Source: Bacteroidota bacterium (GTDB lineage Bacteria; Bacteroidota; Bacteroidia; Chitinophagales; Chitinophagaceae). Taken from it: a stretch of 64,000 nucleotides of DNA. The translations under genes were made by a program, and so were the position numbers. The stretch spans positions 62,001-126,000 of the forward strand of contig JAFEAE010000015.1 of NCBI GenBank assembly GCA_018266575.1, given 5' to 3'. This document shows, in pieces, positions 1 to 8,631 of the stretch (positions are counted from its first letter, which is position 1; every line of letters starts with the position of its first letter). A model generated the notes under the pieces. That model made no database searches. It saw only the letters and a list, made by a program, of their open reading frames with translations, and was not told the DNA's origin.

Positions 1-1158
1 GTTGTAGTGCTCTCTTACCTGTTTTCCATTTTGTCCCGTTATATCCGTGTCCCGTCTGTCCTCCTGTTACTTTTTGCAGGCATTGTTGCAAAACTTGTTA
101 CCGAAGACCAGGGAATACATTTGCAATTCCCGGAATACCTGGTGGAAGTGTTAGGCAGTATCGGGTTGATCATGATCGTGCTTGAAGCAGGGCTAGACCT
201 CAAACTTAACCGCAGCAAAGTTGTTTTGATACGGAATTCATTTATAGCTGCACTTGTGATCTTTGCAATTTCTGTTGCGGGCATTTCCGCAGTGTTGCAT
301 TTCTGGCTTAATGAAGAAACAAGGAAGTGCATTGTGTATGCAATTCCGCTTTCCATCATGAGCAGCTCGATAGTTATTCCAAGCCTTCATCATCTAAGCG
401 AAGAAAAAAAGGAGTTCCTTGTTTATGAAGCATCTTTCAGCGATATCATCGGCATCCTGGCGTTCAATTATTTTACCGGAAGTGAGATACTTTCCGGGCG
501 TGCGGTTGGGGGTTTTTTTCTTCATATCATTATAGCAGTTATTTTATCGCTCGTTTTTTCTATCCTGTTATTTCTTATTATTACGAAGTCGAAATTAAAT
601 GTGCGGTTCTTTTTAATTTTCGCACTGCTGCTCATTTTGTATGAAGGTGGTAAATTGTTAAGCCTGCCTTCACTGATCATCATTCTTGTATTCGGTTTGT
701 TGATGAATAACTGGGCTCTGGTAAAGATCAGGCAGATCAATACACTTTTTCCGGAAGAGCAGGTAAAAGAAACGACAATGTTGCTTCATTCGTTAACTGC
801 GGAAAGCTCTTTCCTTATCCGTACGTTCTTTTTTATTTTATTCGGATTTTCTATTGATATAAAAGCTGCGCTTCAATCTGAAGTAGTGATGATCGGGAGC
901 GCACTCATACTGGTCCTTTTCATAGCAAGATATTTATACCTGCGCTTCTTTTTGCATGAAAGTGTTTATCCCGAAGTGATGTTCATTCCGCGTGGATTGA
1001 TCACGATCCTGCTTTTTTATAAAATACCTGAATCGCTCCAGCTTAAAACTTTTGATGGAGGGATTTTATTCTTTGTGATATTGGTGAGTAGCATTATCAT
1101 GATGCTCGGCATGGTGTTTTATAAAAAACAACAAGCGGATATTGCGGAGAGCGTATAG
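1..1158 (+). CDS. Cation:proton antiporter, CPA2/KefB-like (5' partial)
   Basis: Polytopic membrane protein with many hydrophobic helices and the look of the monovalent cation:proton antiporter-2 superfamily (Na+/H+ exchanger fold), expected to exchange Na+ or K+ for H+ across the inner membrane. Seen: an N-terminal helix with RVPSVLLLLFAGI, typical of the first antiporter helix, then GLIMIVLEAGLDLKL and a buried acidic stretch SFSDIIGILAF. The frame is open to base 1, and the first possible start inside the window is GTG at position 7, so a short N-terminal piece is probably outside. Family membership is fairly secure; ion specificity cannot be read from the sequence. The gene is followed by a word-type inverted repeat before ftcD. 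Confidence 0.8.
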   Translation, partial: VVVLSYLFSILSRYIRVPSVLLLLFAGIVAKLVTEDQGIHLQFPEYLVEVLGSIGLIMIVLEAGLDLKLNRSKVVLIRNSFIAALVIFAISVAGISAVLHFWLNEETRKCIVYAIPLSIMSSSIVIPSLHHLSEEKKEFLVYEASFSDIIGILAFNYFTGSEILSGRAVGGFFLHIIIAVILSLVFSILLFLIITKSKLNVRFFLIFALLLILYEGGKLLSLPSLIIILVFGLLMNNWALVKIRQINTLFPEEQVKETTMLLHSLTAESSFLIRTFFFILFGFSIDIKAALQSEVVMIGSALILVLFIARYLYLRFFLHESVYPEVMFIPRGLITILLFYKIPESLQLKTFDGGILFFVILVSSIIMMLGMVFYKKQQADIAESV

Positions 1159-1165
1159 AAAAACA

Positions 1166-1273
1166 ATGATGAATAGTGAATGGTGAATGGTCAATCAGAA
1201 AGCCTTAATTTCATACAAATTATTTGCTACTCAAAATTTACTATTGTCCATTCACCATTGACAATTCACCATT
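1166..1273. repeat. Imperfect palindrome built from GTGAATGG-type words
   Basis: The left arm (about 1168-1195) repeats gaatggtgaatggtcaa. The right arm (about 1240-1273) carries the inverted words ttgtccattcaccattg and caattcaccatt. The right arm runs to the ATG of ftcD, so it lies in that gene's leader. This is one of about ten loci in the window with the same design but different words. Confidence 0.7.
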
Positions 1274-2950
1274 ATGCAACAGATCATCGAATGTGTCCCT
1301 AATTTCAGCGAAGGCGTTGATTTAAATATCATCAAACAAATCACAAACGAAATTGAATCAATTGAGGGATCCCGCCTATTAAATGTTGATCCGGGAAAAG
1401 CTACAAACCGAACGGTGGTAACTTTTGTCGGCGACCCGAAAGCCGTTGTGGAAGCGGCTTTTCATGCAATTAAAAAAGCCGGTGAACTGATTGACATGAG
1501 CAAACACAAAGGCGAACATCCACGAATGGGCGCAACAGATGTTTGCCCGTTGATCCCTATTGCTAATATTTCCATGGAAGAAACGGCGAAGTATGCGCAG
1601 CAACTGGCAAAAAGAGTAGGCGAAGAATTGAACATCCCTGTTTATTTATATGAAGCCGCACAGCCGGATAAAAGCCGTAGCAATTTATCGGTTATACGTG
1701 CAGGTGAGTATGAAGGCTTTTTCAAAAAAATAAAATTACCTGAGTGGAAGCCGGATTTCGGCCCTGCTGAATTTGATGCAAAACGCGGCGGAACAGTTAT
1801 TGGTGCACGGGATTTTTTAGTAGCATATAACGTTAACTTAAATACAACTTCGGTTCGTCGTGCCAATGCAATTGCATTTGATGTCCGTGAAGCAGGACGT
1901 GTTAAAAAAATAAATAACAAAACAGTTTTGGATGAAAACGGGAAACCCGTTCATATTCCGGGAAGCCTGAAAAGTGTAAAAGCTATCGGGTGGTATATTG
2001 AGGAATATGGTGTGGCACAGATTTCAATGAACCTTACCAATATCAATGTAACGCCCGTGCACATTGCGTTTGATGAAGTTTGCAAAAAAGCAGACGCACG
2101 TGGCATCCGTGTTACGGGAAGTGAATTGGTTGGATTAATTCCATTAAAATCAATGCTCGATGCCGGGAAATATTTTCTGCTCAAACAAAAACGTTCAACC
2201 GGCGTTTCCGAAAAGGAGTTGCTTAAAATAGCGATCAAATCAATGGGGCTTGATGAATTGTCTCCATTCAAACCCGAAGAAAGGATCATTGAATATATGC
2301 TGCGCGGTAAAGGCGATAATAAATTAGTGAGCATGACGCTCAGTGATTTTGCAGATGAAACGGCAAGCGAAAGCCCTGCGCCGGGTGGCGGATCAATTTC
2401 CGCATATATGGCAACGTTAGGAGCGGCACTGGCAACAATGGTTGCCAATCTTTCTTCGCATAAAAAAGGCTGGGATGAACGTTGGGAAGAATTCAGCAAC
2501 TGGGCAGAAAAAGGCGAATACTACAAAAGCGAATTATTGAAATTAGTAGATGCGGATACAAAAGCGTTCAACCAGATTATGCAGGCATTTGGCCTGTCAA
2601 AATCTACCGATGAGGAAAAAGCGACCCGCAACAATGCTATACAGGAAGCTACAAAGTTTGCTATTGAAATACCTTTTAAGGTAATGGAGCTTGCTTATGC
2701 AAGTATGGATGTAATCAAAGCGATGGCTGATATCGGGAACCCCAATTCTGTTTCAGATGCTGGCGTGGCGGCTCTTTGTGCACGCAGCGCAGTAATAGGT
2801 GCCTTTATGAATGTGCGTATCAACGCGAAAGATTTTGCGGATACAAATTTTACCAATGAAATTTTAAAACGGGGCAATGAAATTGAGCAACAGGCAATTG
2901 CCCTGGAAAAAGAAACAGTAACTATTGTAAACGAAAAGATCGGAGCTTAG
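1274..2950 (+). CDS. ftcD: Glutamate formimidoyltransferase / formimidoyltetrahydrofolate cyclodeaminase (bifunctional)
   Basis: Cytosolic enzyme of histidine degradation. It moves the formimino group of N-formimidoyl-glutamate to tetrahydrofolate, then releases ammonia to give methenyl-THF. Seen: N-terminal transferase signature ECVPNFSEG at residues 6-14, then GEHPRMGATDVCPLIPI near residue 80. The first two domains fill about residues 1-300. The C-terminal cyclodeaminase domain (about 350-545) has SESPAPGGGSISAYMATLG. At 558 residues this is the full fused length, not the single-domain transferase. The start ATG is the first in frame and directly precedes the family's N-terminal motif. A second route enzyme (arginase-family formimidoylglutamase) lies downstream at 4163; hutH, hutU and hutI are not in the window. 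Confidence 0.93.
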   Translation: MQQIIECVPNFSEGVDLNIIKQITNEIESIEGSRLLNVDPGKATNRTVVTFVGDPKAVVEAAFHAIKKAGELIDMSKHKGEHPRMGATDVCPLIPIANISMEETAKYAQQLAKRVGEELNIPVYLYEAAQPDKSRSNLSVIRAGEYEGFFKKIKLPEWKPDFGPAEFDAKRGGTVIGARDFLVAYNVNLNTTSVRRANAIAFDVREAGRVKKINNKTVLDENGKPVHIPGSLKSVKAIGWYIEEYGVAQISMNLTNINVTPVHIAFDEVCKKADARGIRVTGSELVGLIPLKSMLDAGKYFLLKQKRSTGVSEKELLKIAIKSMGLDELSPFKPEERIIEYMLRGKGDNKLVSMTLSDFADETASESPAPGGGSISAYMATLGAALATMVANLSSHKKGWDERWEEFSNWAEKGEYYKSELLKLVDADTKAFNQIMQAFGLSKSTDEEKATRNNAIQEATKFAIEIPFKVMELAYASMDVIKAMADIGNPNSVSDAGVAALCARSAVIGAFMNVRINAKDFADTNFTNEILKRGNEIEQQAIALEKETVTIVNEKIGA

Positions 2951-2957
2951 AAAAAAT

Positions 2958-3131
2958 ATGGCCACCGGTTTCCCAACGGATGGATTGGATTTTGAAGGTA
3001 AATTTCAACGGGTACAGGAACCAATGGCCATGGATGTTTCAAAGGTAAACGGACAACTAACGGATACGGATTTAAAACGGGTTTCAGGATTCGGATTAAA
3101 CACATGGTTTAGGGTTTCTAAGCTGATGTAA
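2958..3131 (+). CDS. Possible small ORF of 57 residues, unrecognised
   Basis: ATG at 2958 lies 7 nt after the ftcD stop and the frame runs to TAA at 3129-3131. The predicted peptide begins MATGFPTDGLDFEGKF, is soluble-looking and has no recognised motif. It sits at the edge of a repeat-rich intergenic block and could be a chance frame; only its closeness to ftcD argues for it. Confidence 0.2.
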   Translation: MATGFPTDGLDFEGKFQRVQEPMAMDVSKVNGQLTDTDLKRVSGFGLNTWFRVSKLM

Positions 3132-3379
3132 AGTAACATCAACAAAAGCAAGTGTGGTATAGCTTCCTATATGAAACTCTTGTACACAAATCCTAAATAG
3201 CTTGTAGTAGAATAGCTACAAATTCCTAAATAAAAACACTCGGGAGAATGTTCGATTTACGAAGTACGATGCACGATTTGTGAGAACAGTTATTAGTTGT
3301 CGGTCGACAGCTTTCAGTTCTGAAATCCGACCTTCATTTTCTTATTTCTTATTCCTTATTTTTCATTTCTTATTTTTTG

Positions 3380-3421
3380 GTTACCCGCATTCGTCCGCTC
3401 TTCAACATCGTTGCGTCGCAC
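3380..3421 (+). repeat. Dispersed repeat: GTTACC followed by ATCGTTGCGTCGCA, copy 1
   Basis: gttacc at 3380-3385 is followed 27 nt later by atcgttgcgtcgcac (3407-3421). The same two boxes recur at 20902/20929 and 38306/38334 with spacing 27 and 28. All copies are intergenic. Confidence 0.7.
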
Positions 3422-3464
3422 ACTTGTACGGAAGGAATTCTATTGAGCGATGGCTTTGGTTTCT

Positions 3465-3617
3465 CAGGCGAGTCTCCGCAGCATGAATTTATATTCTTGT
3501 GAAATTTGCGCGGGACTCGCCGTAAACTAAATATTTTCCGTATTCCGTTTGAGAATTAGCGGCGAGTCCCGCATTAATCGATGATAATGCAAATCCCCAA
3601 AAGCGGAGACTCGCCTG
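3465..3617. repeat. MITE-like element with two concentric inverted repeats, copy 1
   Basis: The outer arms are a perfect 15-nt inverted repeat (3465-3479 caggcgagtctccgc, and 3603-3617). The inner arms are a perfect 13-nt inverted repeat (3510-3522 gcgggactcgccg, and 3560-3572). A second copy lies at 3773-3923. There is no coding capacity, so if mobile it needs a transposase in trans. Confidence 0.8.
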
Positions 3618-3772
3618 GGAACCTAGATTACAAGGAAGAAAATTTGAGAGATATTTATGTGACTATAAAAAACATTAAGAATGGAGTATTATTGAGCGAT
3701 TCCAACCATCTTGAAATCAAATAAGCTTCAGTTCGTGTCCTCAAGAACCGAGGCAAAAGGACTCAGTTTCTT

Positions 3773-3923
3773 AGGCGAGTCTCCGCAGCATGAATCAATA
3801 TCCTTGAGAAATTTGCGCGGGACTCGCCGTAAACTAAATATTTTCCGTAACCCGTTTGAGAATTGGCGGCGATTCCCGCATTAATCGATGATAATGCAAA
3901 TCCCCAAAAGCGGAGACTCGCCT
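3773..3923. repeat. MITE-like element with two concentric inverted repeats, copy 2
   Basis: Direct duplicate of the element at 3465-3617, with small differences in spacers. Outer arms are at 3773-3786 and 3910-3923 (14 nt, perfect). Inner arms are at 3817-3829 and 3867-3879 with one mismatch (t for g at 3873). Flanks of the two copies differ beyond the attgagcga word, which argues for two insertions rather than one tandem duplication. Confidence 0.8.
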
Positions 3924-4162
3924 GGGACCTTAGCTCGCTCCATAGTAGCACTACCGATGAATGGATTGCGACGCAAGAATGCACAACCGGAGTTACTGAA
4001 ACTGGTATCAAAAAACAATTAATAATTAAAAATTGATAATTAATAATTCTGAAGGCCGAGGTTTACAAGTAAATGCTAACTGCTATTTCTCAGAAATCGT
4101 AAACCCCAAATCTCAAATCGTAAATCCTGATAATTGTCTTACATTGAAATAAATTTCTTGCC

Positions 4163-5209
4163 ATGCAACGCCTTAAAATATATAATAAACAGGATATTCT
4201 TTCTCTTACAAAGCTGCGAAGGTTTGAAACAAAACTCGGCGAACGTCTGCAGGTTGCGGATGATCCTTCGAATGTTGAACAATCGTTACAAAAAAGCGAT
4301 GCACGATTTGTGCTGATCGGCATTCCGGAAGATATCGGCGTGAAGGCAAACGATTCGATCGGCGGAACGGCAACAACGTGGATACCTTTTCTGCAACATT
4401 TTCTGAATATCCAGAGCAATGATTTTTTATCGGGTGAAGATATTTTACTGCTCGGGCATTTTGATTTCGGCGACATTCAATATCTGATCGAAACAAATGC
4501 AAGCGGCGACAGTGAACGTATTGAGGCATATCGCCATGCTGTTATTACAATCGACGAAGAAGTAGAAGCATTGGTGAAATTAATTACAGCATATCAAAAA
4601 ATACCGATAGTAATCGGTGGCGGGCATAATAATTCATACCCGCTGATCAAAGGCGCGGCAAAGGGTTTGCACAAAGCAGGATTAATTCCGATTGCGCAGA
4701 TAAATTGTGTGAACCTAGATGCACATACTGATTTTCGTCCTTCGGAAGGGAGGCATAGCGGCAATGGTTTTCGCTATGCGGAAGAAGATGGTTACCTGCA
4801 GAAATATTGCGTGGTTGGTATTCACGAAAATTATTTGCAGCAAAATGTGTGGCTCGATATCGTGAACAACCCTTTCATTGATTTTATTACGTATGAAGAT
4901 ATTTTTATCCTGGAGAAGAAAAATTTCATCCAGGCAGTTGCACACGCAACAGGTTTTACGGAAGATAATTATATAGGTTTGGAATTGGACCTCGATTGCA
5001 TTGAAAATATTTTATCACCAGCCATTACCCCTTCAGGGCTTACCCCTTTGCATGCGCGGCAATATGTAACATTCGCATCTACGGATTCGAAAATTGCTTA
5101 CCTGCATATTTGCGAAGGCGCTACTCAATTACAAGACGGGAGAAAAAACGATTCGACAGGAAAACTGATCAGTTATTTGGTCAGTGATTTTGTGAAGGCG
5201 ATGGAGTAG
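4163..5209 (+). CDS. Arginase-family formimidoylglutamase-like hydrolase
   Basis: Mn-dependent ureohydrolase-fold enzyme (arginase/agmatinase/formimidoylglutamase family), 348 residues. Metal-binding motifs are all visible: GGGHNN with H155, NLDAHTDFR with D186, H188 and D190, and ELDLD with D276 and D278. GGGH instead of the GGDHS of agmatinases fits formimidoylglutamase. Expected reaction: N-formimidoyl-glutamate to glutamate and formamide, the last step of one histidine-degradation route. FtcD, encoded 1.2 kb upstream, uses the same substrate, which supports the call. The N-terminal 50 residues are specific to the Bacteroidota branch as far as I recognise. Agmatinase or another ureohydrolase activity is the main alternative. 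Confidence 0.8.
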   Translation: MQRLKIYNKQDILSLTKLRRFETKLGERLQVADDPSNVEQSLQKSDARFVLIGIPEDIGVKANDSIGGTATTWIPFLQHFLNIQSNDFLSGEDILLLGHFDFGDIQYLIETNASGDSERIEAYRHAVITIDEEVEALVKLITAYQKIPIVIGGGHNNSYPLIKGAAKGLHKAGLIPIAQINCVNLDAHTDFRPSEGRHSGNGFRYAEEDGYLQKYCVVGIHENYLQQNVWLDIVNNPFIDFITYEDIFILEKKNFIQAVAHATGFTEDNYIGLELDLDCIENILSPAITPSGLTPLHARQYVTFASTDSKIAYLHICEGATQLQDGRKNDSTGKLISYLVSDFVKAME

Positions 5210-5210
5210 T

Positions 5211-5330
5211 GAAGTCGGAAAGTCAGTGAAGTCCGGAAGATAAGAAGATGGTGAGTTAAATTTGAAAGTTACTTACTCAGAGAATTTCTTTCTGACTTCC
5301 GGACTTTCCGACTTCCGGTCTCTCAGTCTT
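5211..5330. repeat. Word palindrome (GTCGGAAAGTC type) between convergent genes
   Basis: The left arm 5211-5239 has agtcggaaagtc and agtccggaag. The right arm 5291-5326 has tgacttccggactttccgact and more inverted copies. It lies between convergent genes, so it may act as a two-way terminator, but there is no clean U-tract. Confidence 0.65.
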
Positions 5331-5345
5331 TTCCAACTTACTACA

Positions 5346-7583
5346 TCAAAACGGTATCCCAATGTTTACATATCCAATCACCCTTCGGGATTGATCGCAA
5401 TACATGGCGCTGATCTCCAAAGGGCCGAGTGCAAATTTGTAGGTGAATGTTAATGCGTAACCGGATAGTACATCAGGATTGGTAAAGAATGGACTTGTGC
5501 TTATGAAATTATTGAATAGTACATTAGCCCTTGCCGTTAGATACGTGTTTGGAAACATCTGGTAACGGTACCCTAATTGAAATTCCGCAACACTTGGCGA
5601 GTAAAAACTCCCTTCACGCAAACCGGCAAATGTAATTTCGTTATGAAAGAGTGGCGTCAATCCTCCTATGGAAAACTCATTCATGATGTTATTCCTGTAA
5701 TTAAAATTGATTCCCGTTTGGATATTGGCCAATATAGTGCCACGTCTGCCAACAGGAGAGTAGCTTTCAAAATTGAATAATAAACGGGCGTATGGGTCTT
5801 CCGAAAAAACAGAATCAGGAGAAGTTGGGGTAATATGCACGTCGACATCTGCGTTTTGTGCAAATACCCAATCGCCTTCTGCATCTATTTTTAATCCGCG
5901 TTTCGGATAAATTGCACGGTCCAATGAATTTTGTTTGATAAAAACATAGCTGGTAAGGAAATTATTTTTCCCCTGGAATTCCAATGAAGATGTGATATTT
6001 GGATTGTACCTTGTCCACTCGAACCTGCTGCCAGCACCAATTGTAAGGTTCCGGTTTGTGGAGTAACCAAGCTTTGCATCGAACTTCAGATAGCTTTGGT
6101 CATACAAACCACTCTCTTTATAGTTGTTATATGTCGTAAGATTGAATTGATCGAATTGTGTGCCGACGGTAAAAGCAAAATTGCTGATTCGTCCGAGGTA
6201 CTGGAGATGTTCTGCACGGAACCTGAAATTCTCACCGATGTTTAATGTAGCAAGGTCGCGTGAATTGGGGATGACCAAATCGCGGCTTGTTAAGTTCAAT
6301 ATTGCACTGATACCACTGAATTCGTTATAATGCAAACCGATCTTGGCAAACGTAAGCGGGTTCTCTGTTACATCAAAAATAATTTTGCAGGTACTATCCG
6401 GCTGCGGCTGCAACGAATAAATAATGCGGTTATAATATCTCGTGCCTGATGCCCTGCGCACCATTCTTGCCAAAGCTTCCGGTGTATAAAAATGATTGGT
6501 GAGCAAATCCATTGAGTGTACAAAAAATTCCCGCGACGTGTTATGCAATCCATTCACTTCATAGGAAGAAATTTTTACAGCATAGGTGTCGTCTTGCGGA
6601 AGACGGTTTTTGGGGATATCTTGCGTACCATAAATAGCATTTAATGAATCAGCTAATTTTTTGAATCGGGGATATAATTTTCTTCCTTGCTCCAGCCCGG
6701 CATCAATGATATCATTTGCCTGTCCGAAACTTCCCATGGAATATTTTGCAAGATCAACAGGAATATAAATGTCGCACAATGGTACTTGTGTTTTTGTATC
6801 AGCAGCTTCGCGGAAAAAAGCAACTTGCAATAAAACCTGGATAGCATTTGTTACTTTATCGGAAGCTAATAAACCATTGGCAACATTACTGCCTATAACG
6901 ATTTTTGCGCCCATCTCACGGGCATCCGTAACCGGAAAATTGCGAACAATCCCGCCATCAACTAATTTTCTTCCATTGTATTCAACTGCAGTGAAGATGG
7001 AAGGTATTGCCATGCTGGAGCGCACTGCCGAAATAATTTCGCCACTGTCGAGAACAACTGCTTCACCTGTAGAAATATCAGTTGCTATGCACCGAAAAGG
7101 AATGGAGAATTTATTGAAATCTTTTGTGCGGTAAACGGGAAATAATAATTCGGAGAATTTCAACCATAATTCCTGCCCTTCGATAATGCCTGTTGGTAAC
7201 CGGAACCAGTTGTTCACCCAGGGAAGTTCAATATCATATTTATCGTACTCACTTTTTTCTTCCATGATAATGCTGCGCAATGAAGATTGGTTTGATAGCA
7301 ACATGTCCCAATCTATTTTGCGTGCCAATTTTTCGATAGTATCGGCAGAGTAGCCAACTGCATATAAAGAGCCGATGATGCTTCCCATACTCGTGCCCGT
7401 TATATAATCGACTTTCAGCCCTGCGGAATCAATGGCTTTCAAAATGCCGATATGCGCCAAACCTTTTGCGCCGCCACCGCTCAATGTAACGCCGATCTTT
7501 GGGCGTGATGAATTTGATTGTGCAGAGGAACCTGATGATATGATCAATAAACAAAAAAATGTAACGCTAAAACGAAACAGCAT
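5346..7583 (-). CDS. Patatin-like phospholipase fused to an outer-membrane beta-barrel
   Basis: Exported 745-residue protein. A signal peptide ends near residue 22 (SSAQS). The patatin domain (about 28-225) has the oxyanion stretch SGGGAKG (35-41), nucleophile motif GTSMG with S65, and DGG with D209, giving an intact Ser-Asp dyad. A POTRA-like segment follows (about 335-410, ISSYEVNGLHNTS), then a long beta-rich C-terminus ending in an aromatic residue (GIPF), as in BamA/Omp85 surface-antigen barrels. The order patatin-POTRA-barrel is that of PlpD-type (type Vd) proteins and of Bacteroidota patatin-BamA fusions. Expected role: lipid acyl hydrolase anchored in the outer membrane. Substrate unknown. 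The gene appears monocistronic and is flanked by a word palindrome at its 3' end. Confidence 0.88.
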   Translation of the reverse strand: MLFRFSVTFFCLLIISSGSSAQSNSSRPKIGVTLSGGGAKGLAHIGILKAIDSAGLKVDYITGTSMGSIIGSLYAVGYSADTIEKLARKIDWDMLLSNQSSLRSIIMEEKSEYDKYDIELPWVNNWFRLPTGIIEGQELWLKFSELLFPVYRTKDFNKFSIPFRCIATDISTGEAVVLDSGEIISAVRSSMAIPSIFTAVEYNGRKLVDGGIVRNFPVTDAREMGAKIVIGSNVANGLLASDKVTNAIQVLLQVAFFREAADTKTQVPLCDIYIPVDLAKYSMGSFGQANDIIDAGLEQGRKLYPRFKKLADSLNAIYGTQDIPKNRLPQDDTYAVKISSYEVNGLHNTSREFFVHSMDLLTNHFYTPEALARMVRRASGTRYYNRIIYSLQPQPDSTCKIIFDVTENPLTFAKIGLHYNEFSGISAILNLTSRDLVIPNSRDLATLNIGENFRFRAEHLQYLGRISNFAFTVGTQFDQFNLTTYNNYKESGLYDQSYLKFDAKLGYSTNRNLTIGAGSRFEWTRYNPNITSSLEFQGKNNFLTSYVFIKQNSLDRAIYPKRGLKIDAEGDWVFAQNADVDVHITPTSPDSVFSEDPYARLLFNFESYSPVGRRGTILANIQTGINFNYRNNIMNEFSIGGLTPLFHNEITFAGLREGSFYSPSVAEFQLGYRYQMFPNTYLTARANVLFNNFISTSPFFTNPDVLSGYALTFTYKFALGPLEISAMYCDQSRRVIGYVNIGIPF

Positions 7584-7637
7584 AGTGGTTATTTATCCCT
7601 GAAACGGTGCAACAAATTACACATAAAATTAAAACAG

Positions 7638-7666
7638 AAAGGCTGCAGAAAATATCTGCAGCCTTT
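7638..7666 (-). terminator. Rho-independent terminator of the BON-SH3 operon
   Basis: Perfect 11-bp stem aaaggctgcag / ctgcagccttt with a 7-nt loop, located just past the stop of the SH3 gene on the minus strand and followed by a T-rich stretch. Confidence 0.8.
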
Positions 7667-7689
7667 AATATAAAAATAAGTTGTTAAAA

Positions 7690-8109
7690 CTAACTTACTG
7701 GTGTGAGGTATTGCGTGTACGCATACCCTTCAACGCCTTTATCCGTCCTGATCAGCCACCATTGATCGTTTGTTTTACTCACCAATGTTACGATCTCAAG
7801 ATGTGCTGCTTTTCCCAATATAGGCTGGTCTGTACCCGGCCCTTTGCGGATATTGAGATTAGATGAATCGGTGGTAACTTTTGCTTTGTCGCCCGGAGTT
7901 GCTGAAACATCAACATTTAAGACCAGGTCGCCTGCACGATAATCAGGATCTATCTTATTATACACATCCCATAATTTATCTTTCACTGCGCCGGAAGGGG
8001 CGGAACCATCAATATATAAAATATTATCCTGCTCTCTTACTTGCAGGTTTGTAACTCCTGATGCGTTGGCAGTATCAATGAGTTCTTTGTATTTATCCTG
8101 TAATGCCAT
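7690..8109 (-). CDS. SH3-domain protein with an N-terminal BON-like segment
   Basis: 139 residues, no signal peptide (starts MALQDKYKELID). The C-terminal half (about 80-139) is a bacterial SH3 domain: SNLNIRKGPGTDQPILG, then WWLIR and GYAYTQYL. The N-terminal half (about 5-70) resembles a BON fold (VREQDNILYIDGSA). The overall plan recalls the BON+LysM protein YgaU/Kbp, with SH3 in place of LysM; this is inference. The gene follows the BON lipoprotein gene by 15 nt and must be cotranscribed. The start is supported by a near-perfect Shine-Dalgarno sequence 9 nt upstream, which is rare in this phylum. Likely a stress or cell-envelope protein; function not established. Confidence 0.7.
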   Translation of the reverse strand: MALQDKYKELIDTANASGVTNLQVREQDNILYIDGSAPSGAVKDKLWDVYNKIDPDYRAGDLVLNVDVSATPGDKAKVTTDSSNLNIRKGPGTDQPILGKAAHLEIVTLVSKTNDQWWLIRTDKGVEGYAYTQYLTPVS

Positions 8110-8117
8110 AGGTTGGT

Positions 8118-8125
8118 TCCTCCTT
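8118..8125 (-). promoter_or_regulatory. Unusually strong Shine-Dalgarno (AAGGAGGA) for the SH3 gene
   Basis: On the minus strand aaggagga lies 8 nt before the ATG at 8107-8109 and touches the stop codon of the upstream BON gene. Bacteroidota genes mostly lack such sites, so this decides the start and suggests strong re-initiation. Confidence 0.75.
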
Positions 8126-8631
8126 TATTTTAGCGTTAATTGGTTATCAATTTTTTTAGGCTTCAATGAACTGAGGCTTTGCAGTAATTTAGGAAGGCTG
8201 CTGCGTTTGAGTTCACCGGTGAGTGTTACCACTCCGTCTTTTACATTAGCTTTTACTGTAGAAAAATCTTTAACTGCATCGGTTACCCCTTTTGTCAATG
8301 CATCATCTGCTGAAATTTCAACAGGCGCAGGGGCAACTACCGGTGCCGGTGGTGGCGCGACGGTAAGGTTGTCAACAACAGACTTCACACCTTTGATAGC
8401 TTTGATCGCAGTTTCGCTTGCCATTTTCGCGGCATCGTCTTTTACTTCGCCGGTCAACGTCACAATTCCATCTTTAACAGATGCGTTAACGCCGGTGAGT
8501 TCCGGAGTTGCTTTTGCAGCTTCTGCAATTTTTTCCTGGATGGTTGAATCTTTAACTCCACAGGATGACAGGGAAACACTTAACAAAACAATGCATGCAA
8601 ATGTCACCCACTGAAAAGGTTTTTTGTTCAT
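8125..8631 (-). CDS. BON-domain lipoprotein (OsmY-like)
   Basis: 168 residues. The lipoprotein signal ends in LSSC with Cys24 as the likely lipidation site, so the protein is expected in the periplasm or on an outer-membrane leaflet. Two BON domains are separated by a Pro/Ala linker (APPPAPVVAPAPVE): residues about 28-90 and 105-165, each with the VKDGIVTLTGEV / VKDGVVTLTGEL core. BON domains are thought to bind phospholipid surfaces, as in OsmY and DolP. First gene of a two-gene operon with the SH3 protein. Alternatives within the family cannot be separated by sequence. Confidence 0.85.
   Translation of the reverse strand: MNKKPFQWVTFACIVLLSVSLSSCGVKDSTIQEKIAEAAKATPELTGVNASVKDGIVTLTGEVKDDAAKMASETAIKAIKGVKSVVDNLTVAPPPAPVVAPAPVEISADDALTKGVTDAVKDFSTVKANVKDGVVTLTGELKRSSLPKLLQSLSSLKPKKIDNQLTLK

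Larger units (their letters stand above)
3132..4162. repeat. Repeat-only intergenic block with nested inverted repeats
   Basis: About 1 kb between ftcD and the formimidoylglutamase gene without a credible gene. From the outside in it holds: inverted words of the cgatttacg / aaatcgtaaatc type (about 3251-3287 and 4085-4128); a GTTACC ... ATCGTTGCGTCGCAC repeat (3380-3421) with an inverted TGCGACGCAA at 3967-3976; and two copies of a 153/151-bp element with concentric perfect or near-perfect inverted repeats (3465-3617 and 3773-3923). Short open frames here are low-complexity or repeat-derived. Confidence 0.75.

Noticed and set aside
3280..3486. 68-codon frame in the ftcD downstream block
   Set aside because: Low-complexity Phe/Ser/His-rich peptide crossing two repeat families.
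3465..3923. CRISPR-like reading of the repeated blocks
   Set aside because: Only two copies, long and palindromic, with no regular short repeats or spacers and no cas genes in the window.
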